Assembly (NCBI GenBank): GCA_023376005.1
Contig: CM042147.1
Span: 121,265,673 to 121,329,672 of the forward strand
Reading direction: 5' to 3'
Origin: Doryteuthis pealeii
Taxonomy: Eukaryota; Mollusca; Cephalopoda; Myopsida; Loliginidae
Length of the DNA stretch: 64,000 nt
Shown one piece after another: positions 53,565-64,000 of this stretch. The translations under genes were made by a program, and so were the position numbers. Below the pieces are notes generated by a model. It had not been told where the DNA came from. It ran no database searches and saw only the letters and a program-made list of their open reading frames with translations. Each line of letters starts with the position of its first letter. Position 1 is the stretch's first letter.

Positions 53565-54545
53565 TTTCTTTGTTCTTCTGGGTTGGTACGCTGAAATAGA
53601 ACTTAAGGAACGAAAAGGAAAGAGACAAAGGCAAGAGGTGTCTTTATGACTTAGACTTTATTGACCAGGTTCTTTGTTCTTCTGGGCTGGTACGCTGAAA
53701 TGGAACTTAAGGAACGAAAAGGAAAGAGACAAAGGCAAGAGGTGTCTTTATGACTTAGACTTTATTGACCAGGTTCTTTGTTCTTCTGGGCTGGTATGCT
53801 GAAATGGAACTTAAGGAATGAAAAGGAAAAAGACAAAGGCAAGAGGTGTCTTTATGACTTAGACTTTATTGACCAGGTTCTTTGTTCTTCTGGGCTGGTA
53901 CGCTGAAATGGAACTTAAGGAACGAAAAGGAAAGAGACAAAGGCAAGAGGTGTCTTTATGACTTAGACTTTATTGACCAGGTTCTTTGTTCTTTTGGGCT
54001 GGTACGCTGAAATGGAACTTAAGGAACTTAAGGAACGAAAAGGAAAGAGACAAAGGCAAGAGGTGTCTTTATGACTTTGGCTTTATTGACCAGGTTCTTT
54101 GTTCTTCTGGGCTGGTACGCTGAAATGGAACTTAAGGAATTAAGGAACTTAAGGAACGAAAAGGAAAGAGACAAAGGCAAGAGGTGTCTTTATGACTTAG
54201 ACTTTATTGACCAGGTTCTTTGTTCTTCTGGGCTGGTACGCTGAAATGGAACTTAAGGAACGAAAAGGAAAGAGACTAAGGCAAGAGGTGTCTTTATGAC
54301 TTAGGCTTTATTGACCAGGTTCTTTGTTCTTCTGGGCTGGTATGCTGAAATGGAACTTAAGGAACTTAAGGAACGAAAAGGAAAGAGACAAAGGCAAGAG
54401 GTGTCTTTATGACTTAGACTTTATTGACCAGGTTCTTTGTTCTTCTGGGCTGGTACGCTGAAATGAACTTAAGGAACTTAAGGAACGAAAAGGAAAGAGA
54501 CAAAGGCAAGAGGTGTCTTTATAACTTTGGCTTTATTTACCAGGT
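53565..54545. repeat. Tandem array, nine units of 104 bp or slightly longer
   Basis: ggttctttgttcttctgggc starts near 53565, 53669, 53773, 53877, 53981, 54094, 54215, 54319 and 54432. Steps of 113 and 121 come from extra ttaaggaac copies within the unit. A single diverged unit is present in the termini of the element at 50547-52690. Confidence 0.95.
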
Positions 54546-54850
54546 CATAGTGGCCTGAAGCGAGGGAAGAATCTCCCTGGCTAACTGGACCAACTAGACC
54601 CAATTACGGCCTCAGTTAGAATGGCTGAGGGACTCTTTTTGGGAAAGGGAGTCAGTCCTTTTTGTCGGACATGCGCAAATGGTCTTCTTCCGGTCAAGGC
54701 TCCATGGAAGTTTGTTCTTTTTTATTTTATCTTTATTTGATTTTTATTTTCGTATTTTTTAATCCCAACAGACTGATTCAATACTTTAAATATACGCTCC
54801 TACATTTGGGGCGCTGGTGGTTGTCATCAGTGATGTTGATCAATGTATAA
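54546..54850 (+). repeat. Terminal segment shared with 52555-52740
   Basis: ggcctcagttagaatggctg, cctttttgtcggacatgcgc and tggaagtttgtt mirror the right end of the 50547-52690 element. Confidence 0.7.
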
Positions 54851-55362
54851 TCTATATATTAATATGCCTGTTCCTAAACCTTCCGTCTGTTATTATCTTG
54901 CGAAACCCTCTGGTTAAAAATGAGACAATCCAAATCATCCAAGATGAAATGCAAAAATATAAATCCTGATTATCTGGTGTTGATTATCCACCGAATTCTC
55001 ATTTCTGATGAGTGTCGTCACCTCATCTAAATAATGGACCATTCTGTTTTTATCATAAGAAAGAAAGGGAAGAAAAAGGACAGAAAATATAATCAGAAAG
55101 AAAGAAAGAAAGAAAGAAAGAGAATAGGGGAAAGATAGAAAAAGAGGGTGAGCATGCGGAAGCAATAACATTAATCTGTTTCAATCAAACATAATGCAAA
55201 GATGAAAAGAAGGAAAGAAGAAAAGAGTGAGAGAGAGAGTTAAATCAAGATTATTATAGTTTTTACATATTGAGGTATATATTGCAATAGCTCTTAAGTA
55301 AACATATCAAAAGTTGTAATAATTAAATTATCATACTGTGGTATATCCACAGGTCCTGCTAG
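54850..55362 (+). mobile_element. Helitron-like non-autonomous element, family H2
   Basis: It starts TCTATATATTAATATGCC and ends with hairpin TGTGG-tatat-CCACA (55336-55350), aggtcctg, CTAG|T. It matches 9364-10194 at both ends. An internal AG-rich low-complexity region is present. Confidence 0.6.
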
Positions 55363-55420
55363 TGACTTATTATTACTGTACTGATTTATTTATTACTGTA
55401 CTGATTTATTGGTGATAAGA

Positions 55421-55635
55421 CGGTTATTTCCTATAAGTCTAACATAAACAAAGGGGAAACACTCTTGACTGATTATTTGTTTATTTATTGATCTACTAGG
55501 AAAAAAGAAGATGAGGTTTAGGGTTTAGGGTTAGGGTTAGGGTTAGGGTTTAGGGTTAATTTAATGGGAAAATAAATAATTTATCAATCAAGAGTGTTTT
55601 CCCTTTGTTTATGTTAGACTTATAAGAAATAACCG
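55421..55635. repeat. Foldback element with (TTAGGG)n loop
   Basis: Arms 55421-55473 and 55587-55635 match at about 47 of 49 positions. The loop contains seven consecutive TTAGGG/TTTAGGG units (55515-55558). Confidence 0.9.
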
Positions 55636-55639
55636 ACTT

Positions 55640-56150
55640 GACTTACTCTTATTGATGATATAAGAAACCTATATTAATGTATATCTTTCAAAAAAGTGAA
55701 GTTTTGTAAAGTGAAATTACAAAAATTGGGGATACCTGTACTGATAAAAACAGAAAAAAAAAAAAAAAAAAAGAATAAAATAAATAAATAATTGAAGCTT
55801 TATATATAAAAACAAAAAAACCTACCCTAAACAAAATAAACTTTGAAGTAAGTCAACATATCCTAAAATGCTTATAATTTTCTGCCTACATTACTTCCAT
55901 TATTCCCCCCCCCTTATCACAACCTGTGCCCCCGCCTCCAAAAAAAAAAAAAAAAAAAAATTCACCACTTTGTTCAAACTACTACCATTCCAATAAATAA
56001 ATATAAAACAACAAAAACAAAACATGTCATATAAATAAATAATTATTTTCAACAATTTAGTTTGCAGTTTTCTAAAGTCACATTTCTTAACCATATTATC
56101 AAATAGCGTTATCTAAAATATTTATCATAATCTGATTAACAACCAACAAA
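55640..56150. other. AT-rich stretch, no recognised element
   Basis: Poly(A) and poly(C) runs; nothing supportable as a gene. Confidence 0.5.
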
Positions 56151-56159
56151 GAAAAAAGA

Positions 56160-56420
56160 TAAATTTGCCATATCGGCTGAGGCTGTAGAATACACTGACA
56201 GCAGTGGGGGTAAGATCCCTCCGACACATACACCAATGAGGGCCACCTGTTGACCATGAGTGGCAACCTGTGATGCTTAAGGATGGAATTCTTGTTGCTG
56301 AGCAATCCATGACATGTAATATTCCACTTTGGTCCTTACTTGGACTAGACAGGCAGTCAGAGATGCCCCCTCTGATCAATCGGCTGGTCATGTCAAGCCC
56401 TAGCACCTATATGATTGTCC
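56160..56420 (-). repeat. R1 dispersed repeat, 3' half
   Basis: cttaaggatggaattcttgt, caatccatgacatgtaatat, gatcaatcggctggtcatgt. Confidence 0.8.
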
Positions 56421-56426
56421 CAACCA

Positions 56427-56523
56427 TACACGAAAATATCATAAAATGTGTTCTTAATAACAATTAAGTTCATTTCAAATAATGCACAAGCACAATTAAG
56501 AACACATTTTATGATATTTTCGT
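56427..56523. repeat. Perfect 30-bp inverted repeat, 97 bp in total
   Basis: 56427-56456 (cacgaaaatatc ... ttcttaat) is exactly complementary to 56494-56523. The lack of any mismatch suggests recent origin or constraint. Confidence 0.9.
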
Positions 56524-56639
56524 GTTAAAACATTCAGTTGTATTGATTCGAACAATGTAGATTTTTGGTGAAATGAAAATGGCTGACCAAAACAAACGGC
56601 TTCCTCAAAGTGAAATATACAAAGGGAGGTTACTCTCAT

Positions 56640-56960
56640 TTATGTACCTAATGTTCAGATTACCTTAGTTTCTACTTTATATAACCCCACCGATATTTTG
56701 CGCCCTACCCCCCCCAAAAAAAAATAAGGGGGGGGTCAAAGTTAAGTGACCTTAAAAAAAAAATCAGGAACTTTTGAAATAAAATAACTGATGCGTTATA
56801 AAATTCATTCATTGATAAATTAACTGAAAATTTCATCAAAATCGGATAATTCCCAAGTTTCTGATAATTTTTTTTTCAATCGTTAAATTTATTTTGTAAA
56901 ATACGGATTTTACGCTATCTTTGACAGTGCCCATTCTAAAACTTTCTTGTCTTAAACAAG
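56640..56960 (+). repeat. Relative of one arm of foldback FB1
   Basis: Motifs aataactgatgcgttata, aactgaaaatttcatcaaaa and gataattcccaagtttctg parallel 15900-16000 and 16100-16180. Confidence 0.5.
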
Positions 56961-57111
56961 TATTATTAGGAAAAATTTTTTTTCCCAGTCGTACGCACTG
57001 TTCTAAAATTGATTAAATGTATCTATTTGATAAAAAAAAGTTTGTGCAAATAGCTAGATAATGCACCATTTCCTTCTGGTTAAGAAAGTTATTTAATATT
57101 GACAACAAGGT

Positions 57112-57180
57112 ATTCAGTGAGGATCGAACTCACTACTACTCAGTAGTAATGATCATAACGACGGGACGCCCCTATACTTT
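57112..57180 (-). repeat. tRNA-like sequence
   Basis: Minus strand: A-box-like aaagtataggggc and T-arm gtgag-ttcgatc-ctcac. The acceptor stem does not close, so it is a tRNA relic or SINE head, not a gene. Confidence 0.35.
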
Positions 57181-57189
57181 GAGGTAAAT

Positions 57190-58960
57190 GGTCTTTCACC
57201 TGGTACTTAAGCGTTATTTGAAAATCATTATTGTGATTATGAGGATATTTCTCTTCCTTTACCAAGTTAATCGCCATTCAGAAACAGAAGTGGAAAATAG
57301 AATGTTATCTTTTTGGTTTGTTTGATGATGAGTTTCGTCCAAAATGGTGATTTTTAGAAATAAATAAATAAACGAATAAATAAACGAGACGGGATTTTAG
57401 AAGAAAGAAACAAACAAGAGACGAGGTAAATAATATATTTTATGATAAATAATTTATTTTATAAAAAACAAACCGAAAAAGTTAAAAAAGAAAAAAAAAA
57501 GAACTTTAAGATGAATTTCTTTTTTTCGAAATTGAAAAAAAACTTTATTACTAAAAATAAAAAAAAAAAAAGAAGAAAAGCATCTTAATTTTAATAGCTC
57601 TATTTTCGAAAGATGACATTATTACAAGAGGATATGTCTTTAAAAATTAAATCTTTGGAAATAAATAAGAATGATATGCCGTAGCCCCTTTCTTTGCTCG
57701 TTTTTCTTTTTGCTATTATTGAAAGAAAGATTAAAATGTTGATGTATTTTTGACACACCGGTAACTCTGGATTTGGATTAGAATTTTTAACTTTAAAGTT
57801 TATTGAAACTCTTTTTAAAACCTTGTTCTGAGGATTTTTTTTTCTTCATAAATTGAATTATTGTATTTTCTCTACGTCCTTGATTAAGACTCGAAGTTAG
57901 TTAACAAAATATTAATAAAAATTTAAAAGTCGACAATATATTTGTTTATTTATTTGGTACTTCTTGAAATACTGAAATTGAAATATCAGACCAAGAAAAT
58001 GTTTGCGTTAATGTACAAAAAAAGGGTTAAACTTGCAAATCGTCCTGAAAATTAAAACGGAAACTTATTTGGTGGTGATCCATGGCAGTTTAACTACAGT
58101 GTATGAATGAACTTTTTTGCGAATTGAGTTACGGTTTAATATACATTTAATTAACAATTGAAATTAATTATTGAATCCAATGGTAGACACATTAGTCTCA
58201 GTTGTTTGTGTTAGTATTGCAATGTATAATTTCAATTAAACTTGGTTTAAAAAAAAAAAATTTTTCAACATTGAATGTATAGTAATTTTTTAAATTTTTT
58301 TAAAGCAATACGTAATTAATAGGTACCACCAATTTTACCCTGTGAAATTTACCCCCCTTATATTTAACACAATGAAACTTGCAGAAAAATTAATATCTCG
58401 AAAAAGAATTTTCCATTCGAAAGAAAAAACATTAAACAAACTCCTGATGATTTAAAAAAAGTTTTTCAGCTAACGGAAATAATGAAAATTATGATTGAAA
58501 AATAATGTTTTCATTTTTGCACTGTTAAATCAACTGAAATTTAACGTAGCTAAAAACAAGTTACGATAAGAGTTTTTTTTTTTAAATTCTATGAAAAATC
58601 AATTGTCTGATTTTCACGAAAATTTCCATAAATGTTTACCTTTGCCTGTAAATATATCTGAAATATTTTTTTACGAGGTCTACCCCCCCTCTATTTTATT
58701 TTATGAGATAAAAAAGAATGACCTGTCAGAAAACTTTACTTTTTTTCTATAAAGATAAGAGTCTGAATAACTATATCAAAGAAATTGTATAACATACAAC
58801 CTAGTTTTTTTAATGAAAAATTAATGAAATCGCATTGGAAATAAAGTTACAAAAAATGTCATAATATTATTTGAAACCTTTTTTTGGTTTTTTTTAATTG
58901 GTATGTACTATATTCTACTAAATTGTTAAAAAAATATTTTTTAAGAAATTAATTTTTAAG
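57190..58960. other. AT-rich intergenic sequence
   Basis: No repeat family of this window, ORF or RNA gene recognised, apart from short A/T runs. Confidence 0.4.
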
Positions 58961-58964
58961 AGAT

Positions 58965-59075
58965 TTTTTCACGCAGAAAAAAAAATTAATTTACTTCACG
59001 CAGAAAAAAAAATATTTAAGATATTTTTTTTTTTCTGCCTGAAATATTTTTTTTTTTTCTGCGTGAAAAAATCGA
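58965..59075. repeat. Imperfect hairpin of cacgcagaaaa motifs
   Basis: ttcacgcagaaaaaaa occurs twice directly and then inverted (tttctgcgtgaaaaaa), forming a stem of A/T tracts. Confidence 0.7.
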
Positions 59076-59249
59076 ATTTTTCACGGATATTTAGATATAT
59101 GAATTTTAGAATTCAGGTGAACTAAAAATTGGTCCGATCCACGCTATATTAATATTTTTAAAAGAATTTGTAATTTTTATTGTTGAATAGTAATGTGTGA
59201 TTCTTAGAATATACGGAAGAGCAAAACTGACATATTTGTTTTGTTTTTA

Positions 59250-59960
59250 TACAAAGAGACGAGACGCTTCTCAGTAACTATTGTTTGTTTTTCTTAGCGT
59301 AAAAAATATTTTTCAACTTTTTCGACCTATTAGAATAAAAAGTAAGTATATATATTGATTATTTTATCAGTTTTTCTCTTAGAAAAAATATTTAAATTTT
59401 CTTTCATTTCATTTTCGATTTTAAAATTAATACCAAAACCGAAGACATCTTTTTTTTTTTTTAAAGTCAATTTCACTGTGAAATTTTAATCAATTTTTTT
59501 CAAGTTTTTATTCATTTTAATAGTAAATTTTGGCTAAAAAAAGTATGTCCATTACAGTCAACCATATGTAGATGTATCATCGTAAGAGGGTAATATGTAT
59601 TTTTTTCTGTCTAAATTGCGGCCTGAAAATTACCCTTTCACATGTAATACGGATAGGTTTATTTATTTTTTAAGATAACGATGTAATTTTTCCTAATCGG
59701 ATAATTTGATCTTTGAATTAACTGTTTTTCTTTGTAACAACCCTGTACGATCTTTAATTGTTTTTTACGAGATTTTTGATTAACAAAGTTAGGAAATATT
59801 TATTTCCGTTTTATTCAAGATGGCCTAAACTGATCACGTAACCGTTTTGGTGATACCTAGAATTAAAAACAACCTTAATCCCTATACCGTAACCCAATTC
59901 GCAAAAAAGTTCATGGATCACCACCAAAAAAATTTCCGTTTTAATTTTGACGACGATGTG
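59250..59960 (+). repeat. Dispersed repeat shared with 45.1-46.7 kb
   Basis: agagacgagacgcttct, gaaaattaccctttcacatg, gataacgatgtaatttttcc, gtttattcaagatggc and accaccaaaaaaatttccg all recur near 45129-46715, where the modules are in another order. Confidence 0.75.
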
Positions 59961-60840
59961 CAAGTTTAACACAAAAAAGTATATTGGAATGTATTACTTT
60001 ATTTTCACCATCCAGATAAGTAAGATGGTTGACTGTATTCTGTGGCGTAAATTTTTACAGTAATCTACTGGACAGATATTAGTAGAATATGAAATGAAGT
60101 CCAATGTATAAATTTTTAATTTCTGAACTGAACTTGGAATAACTTTTAATAAAAACTCAGAACTGCAAAAATGGACGACTGTTCTTTTTTTTTTTTTAAT
60201 TGTTACTCTGAAATAGAAATATCGTTAGATACTCAGCAAAATTAGCAAAATTGCTGTCGTTTAATTTTTTAAACAACTTCTAAATGAATTAACGTATTAA
60301 GTTATGTTTTCCTTAGTTTCATTTTTATTAAAAGTATTAATCATCCCAGTTGAGAAATGGAAAATAAATACATTGGATTTCATTTCATATTCCACTAACA
60401 TCTGTATGGTAAAAATTTATGCCACTGAATTCAGTCTACCGAGTAAGTTTTTGTCACTATCTTCATTCTTTTTTTTAATTTTTTTAAAATTAAAAAAAAA
60501 TTTTTTTTAATTTTTTTTTTTTCTACAACGGATGCAGGTAGTTTATTCCATGCCATATCCTGGATTGAAGTTATGTTTTTTAATATCAACTTTCATTCGA
60601 AGAATTTTAAGAAAAAAAAGAAAAAAAAAAGATTCCCAGTGTTTGAAGGCTTCCCTTCTCCTCCTCGATATCTTTTCTTCGTTTAAACTCATCCCAGTTT
60701 GTTCAAAGTCATGGCCTCAGAGGACACTCCTTAGACAATCCTTCACTAACCACGTCATAGAATTAGCACCTATTTTTTGTCTAGTCTTCTTCAGTTTCCC
60801 CTCACTGTGGAGATCTATGTTGGATCCTTGATGCCGCTGT
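59961..60840. other. AT-rich stretch, no recognised gene
   Basis: Short ORFs only, over A/T runs (60470-60530). No domain recognised. Confidence 0.4.
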
Positions 60841-60848
60841 GCCATGGA

Positions 60849-60955
60849 GATCACTCAGGGTCGGTTCTTGTGTCCTATGGCACCAAATGTAGTGCAGATG
60901 TGATGTGGGGATCACTCAGGGTCGGATCCTGGGTTATAAGGCACCAAATTAGAAA
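60849..60955 (-). mobile_element. Duplicated LTR-end / primer-binding-site-like motif
   Basis: gatcactcagggtcggttct ... ggcaccaaatgtag and gatcactcagggtcggatcc ... ggcaccaaattag are tandem. In reverse orientation each reads ...ATTTGGTGCC, resembling the LTR end plus primer-binding site of Gypsy- or BEL-like retroelements. Confidence 0.35.
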
Positions 60956-61113
60956 ATTATTATTCAATTGCAAATTGGACAGAAAATTGCTTTATTCTCT
61001 AAGCAATCTTAAGTGTATTGCTCTTATAAAAAAAATCTTGCTGTGATATAACATTTTTGCTGGCTTATGGGTAGACACACACAAACATATATAAACATAA
61101 GAATTTTAGTAGT

Positions 61114-61643
61114 ACGAGGTATGTCAGAAAAGTTCCATTCTTTGTGAGGTGCATCGTCCACTGCAAGTTCTTGCCACAGGACCAGACGATCAACCAGCAT
61201 GTCTACAAAGATATATTGCAGCATTTGCTTCATTCAGTGTGCGAGAAGAAGCGAGAGATGTGGCAGGAGAAGTCGTGGGTGCTTCACAATGACAACACAC
61301 CTGCCCATACTGCCCTGAGTATCGGAGAGTTCCTGGCCCAGAAGAACATCACTGTGCTGAAGCAAACTCCCTACTCGCCTGACCTGGCTCCATGTGATTT
61401 TTTTCCTCTTCCCCAAGCTCAAGAGGGTCATCAAGGGAACCCGTTTTTAGGATGTGCACGGCATCAAAAAGGCTGTGACGACAGAACTATGGAGAATCCC
61501 CGAAGAATCCTTCCAGGAATGCATGCAAGCGTGGTAGAGAATGATGGGAAAGTGTATTAGACTACAGGGAGGTTGCTTTGAAGGGGATAACTTGCAGTTT
61601 GACTTTGAAATAAAAGACCTAGAACTTTTCTGACATACCTCGT
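61114..61643 (+). mobile_element. Internally deleted mariner element, 530 bp
   Basis: Perfect inverted ends ACGAGGTATGTCAGAAAAGTT. Inside, codons from about 61144 encode the C-terminal catalytic half of a mariner transposase. HNDNTPAHTA and TPYSPDLAPCDFF hold the second and third acidic residues of the DD34D triad. An extra base after CDFF (a T run) shifts frame. The N-terminal DNA-binding region and the first Asp are deleted, so it is non-autonomous. ELFSD and the stop lie inside the right end. Confidence 0.9.
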
Positions 61644-61790
61644 GGTTCTCATTAGCTTTTTTTAGAAAATTATCATTCAATTGCAAATTGAACAGGAAAT
61701 TGTTTATTCTGTAAGTTAGTGCATTTTACGTATATTGCTCTTATAAAAAAATCTTGCTGTGATATTTTTGCTAGCTTTTAGGGGTAAGTA

Positions 61791-62014
61791 AAAAGTAAAG
61801 TCGTCGGGGTGGCCTAATGTCGGTATCAGCCAGACTGTGAGGGAGTCTATCCCCTTTTTCACTAGTGCTAGACCAAGGAGATTGTTTTGGCATCTGAGGT
61901 GGAGCGCCACACCTACCATCAGCTATGCACTTTACCACACAGGTCCCCGTTGGCGATGGCCAGTATCGAACCCAGAACCTTGTGGTTCCTAGTCAGACGC
62001 TCTACCGACTGATG
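61791..62014 (-). mobile_element. SINE S1
   Basis: gtcggggtggcctaatgtcg ... catctgaggtggagcgccac ... tcgaacccagaaccttgtgg ... gctctaccgactga. It interrupts the second copy of a duplicated flank. Confidence 0.9.
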
Positions 62015-62115
62015 GGTAGACACACACAGACACACACACAGACACATATATAGACACAGACACATATAGACACACACAGACACATATATAGACGTAATAA
62101 GAATTTTAGTAGATA

Positions 62116-63319
62116 GAAAGTCTTGGGCAAATAAAAGGTGAAATTACTTTTGTCTAAAAATTAATTATCATCCCAAAATTATGTAATAAGATAAACATAT
62201 CTGTATATCATGAAGTTGAGTATAAAAAATAAGAAATAAGAAAAAAAAAGATTAGATAGCGTAGTCCTGGTAGAAATATACAACCTTGTCATCAGCCTAT
62301 CCCTTTTAATTCTATTCTGAACACTGATGAAATGAAATGATAAGCAACAAATAAATTTGAAAAAATTTACCCCATTTTTTTTTTTTTTTTTTTTTTTGCA
62401 ATCTCATTGACTACTTGCAAGAATATTATATTTTGTATACGCACGGGCGAGTTCCTTCTTTCTAGCTCAGTTAGTGGTGGTCGCATGTTGATCGGGATAC
62501 AATATATTGTTGGACTATCTGATTTAAGCAACCTGTACTTTTCAGTATTCTTTTATAAGATTATAGTCTGTTTTAAAATACTAGTTTGATTATCAGGATT
62601 TTTCTTTTCTCTTCCTCTTCTTTTTTTTTTTTTTTTTTAAAGAAACATTTGAGAATAATCAGACTTAAGACAAATGGCTTCAAATGACTTCCAGGAATTC
62701 TGTGGAGGAACACCACTGTGGGTAAGTGAACTTTTCTTTTCACACACACACACACACACACACATGTATATATGTTATGTTATTAATTATTATCTATTAT
62801 TATACTAAAGCTGTGTGAATCAACTTTTGCTTCCTAAAGGCTTTTTTACTGTTTAGTTTAATGACACGAAAATTATACTAACTTATACCTTACTTTTAGG
62901 ATTGAATTATGTTTGAAAAAAATTCTGTTTTAATTGGTTCTAATTAGTCATAATTTGCAATTAAGTCAAAAACCGACCAATCTCTTACTTTACTCTGTGT
63001 CTATCTCTTTCTACACCTCTATGTATCTCTTGACTACCTCCTCATGATATAATGTTAGTTTCTCTGGAGAGTAGAGAGGGAGAGAGACCGGGAGAATTTG
63101 AAATGTATTTCTGTTAAATTTCACAACCAGCAACCTGTAACTTAAATGAGGTAAGACATTTCCTTTCTTAGAAAGCTTACAAAATGATTTTAAGGTTTCA
63201 TTTGGACATATTTATTTATAAAAAAATTTTTTTTATTCGCTTTGCTAACTCCCTTTTCCCTAATCTCAATTATCTACCCAGAGCTGAATAGGTGACCCAA
63301 TGGGTCATGTTTTGTCTAA

Positions 63320-63320
<1 letters not shown>
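62116..63320. other. AT-rich stretch, microsatellites only
   Basis: (CA)n at 62743-62764 and long T runs near 62380 and 62625. No gene recognised. Confidence 0.4.

Positions 63321-63329
<9 letters not shown>

Positions 63330-63386
<57 letters not shown>
63330..63386. repeat. (TG)n(TA)n microsatellite
   Basis: gtgtgtgtgtgt followed by more than 25 TA dinucleotides. Confidence 0.95.
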
Positions 63387-63390
<4 letters not shown>

Positions 63391-63424
63391 AACGCTTGCA
63401 CACCGCGTATGGGAGTACAAAGGC

Positions 63425-63652
63425 ACCCCATATAAAATAGAGTGGAAGATATTGGAACAGCACAAACCATATATTAATGAATCCGAGAGATGTGGACTAT
63501 GCTCTGCAGAGAAATTCCAGATCCTACAAGGTCTAAATTCAATGCATAAACATCTAAATACAAAATCAGAAATCTTCAGAGCTTGTCCACACAGAAAGAA
63601 ATTTTTATTAAGATCTTGGACTGAAATAGTAACAGACGATCAGCCACCTTAA
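63425..63652 (+). mobile_element. Penelope-like retroelement C-terminal fragment
   Basis: The ORF reads KIEWKILEQHKPYINESERC, GLCSAEKFQIL, LNTKSEIFRACPHRKKFLLR. The W.IL...Y....C.LC..EK...L....LN..SEI...C.H..K pattern is that of the C-terminus of Penelope-like reverse-transcriptase proteins. Strongly 5'-truncated, starting just after the microsatellite. Confidence 0.55.
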
Positions 63653-63753
63653 AAAGTAAATCTTTCCAAACATTATTTTAACATCATGAACACACGAGAA
63701 ACATACGTGGTAAATAAAGCAAGAACGCGGTTTATAACAGATCTTTATTATTA

Positions 63754-64000
63754 CTAGCAAATATATGCACCCTCCGGGTGCAAGTATTTAAGTTTTAATG
63801 TAATAAAATATTGTATTAAATTAGAAGGGCTAATGAAACTAAATAAGAATACAGATAAAAAGATTTGAAACAGAGGGAGTATAATAAAAGATTTGAAACA
63901 GAGGGAGTATAATAAAAGATTTGAAACAGAGGGAGTATAATAAAAAATGGAACAACTGAAACTTACTCTTCCATCACTCGTCTTTCATTGTTATTTTTTC
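63754..64000 (-). mobile_element. Helitron-like element, family H1, running off the window
   Basis: Reverse of 9020-9222: ctag, then hairpin gcaccctccgggtgc and tatttaagtttt. Includes three tandem 28-bp units (agatttgaaacagagggagt + ataataaa, 63864-63947) that are single at 9090-9125. Confidence 0.6.

Larger units (their letters stand above)
60949..62115. repeat. Direct duplication of about 165 bp carrying mariner and SINE insertions
   Basis: gaaaattattattcaattgc ... cttgctgtgatat ... taagaattttagtag (60949-61113) recurs at 61669-62115. The mariner lies between the copies and a SINE S1 splits the second. Confidence 0.7.

Noticed and set aside
53565..54545. CRISPR-like array of regular repeats
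   Set aside because: Units are contiguous with no unique spacers, there are no cas genes, and the context is a eukaryotic genome. It is a plain tandem repeat.
55515..55558. True chromosome end
   Set aside because: Only seven TTAGGG-like units, inside a foldback loop with ordinary sequence on both sides; it is interstitial.
61144..61560. Active mariner transposase gene
   Set aside because: The N-terminal half and first catalytic Asp are deleted and the remaining frame is shifted after CDFF.

Overview
The window is a piece of an AT-rich animal genome, most likely an invertebrate and plausibly a mollusc. The evidence for that is a spliced BCL11-like zinc-finger gene, two tRNA-derived SINE families, decayed LINE, hAT, mariner, Helitron-like, LTR and Penelope-like elements, and many long (TA)n tracts. 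Nothing bacterial or viral was seen. The species assignment is inference.

There is one intact protein-coding gene, on the minus strand. Five exons can be joined with correct GT/AG borders, all in phase 1: 48243-48267, 16276-16398, 10967-12283, 8424-8507 and 6452-6711. They give exactly 1809 coding bases, or 602 residues plus stop. The product has the BCL11-type N-terminal CCHC knuckle, a BCL11-type C2H2 finger with the SAW...LQHAQ core, a long low-complexity middle with a basic nuclear-localisation motif and a serine run, and four C-terminal C2H2 fingers. It looks like a divergent BCL11-family transcription factor. Everything from 16.4 to 48.2 kb lies in its first intron.

The dominant large-scale structure is a direct duplication inside that intron: 21172-32870 (copy A) and 32877-44996 (copy B). 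The two copies meet exactly at the only N in the window (32875). They differ by a 424-bp hAT-type insertion with a perfect 8-bp target duplication, by minisatellite copy number, and by many 1-2 base indels concentrated within about 3 kb of the N. I read this as the overlapping ends of two contigs, or two haplotypes, placed head to tail by the assembler and not as a biological duplication. The true intron 1 is then about 11.7 kb shorter.

Layout: 1-6.4 kb is dispersed repeats, a 156-bp minisatellite and a polypurine array downstream of the gene. 6.4-16.4 kb holds exons 5 to 2 with SINE, LINE, solo-LTR and Helitron-like insertions in the introns. 15.8-17.4 kb is a cluster of three foldback elements around exon 2. 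18.3-21.3 kb is a decayed multi-exon gene-like element on the plus strand, interrupted by a solo LTR. 21.2-45.0 kb is the A/B duplication. 45-48.2 kb is repeat-rich intron, and exon 1 is at 48.25 kb. 48.3-64 kb is 5' flank with foldback elements (two with telomere-like loops), a 104-bp tandem array, Helitron-like copies, a deleted mariner and a Penelope-like fragment. No CRISPR array, functional tRNA/rRNA gene or exotic gene system was found.
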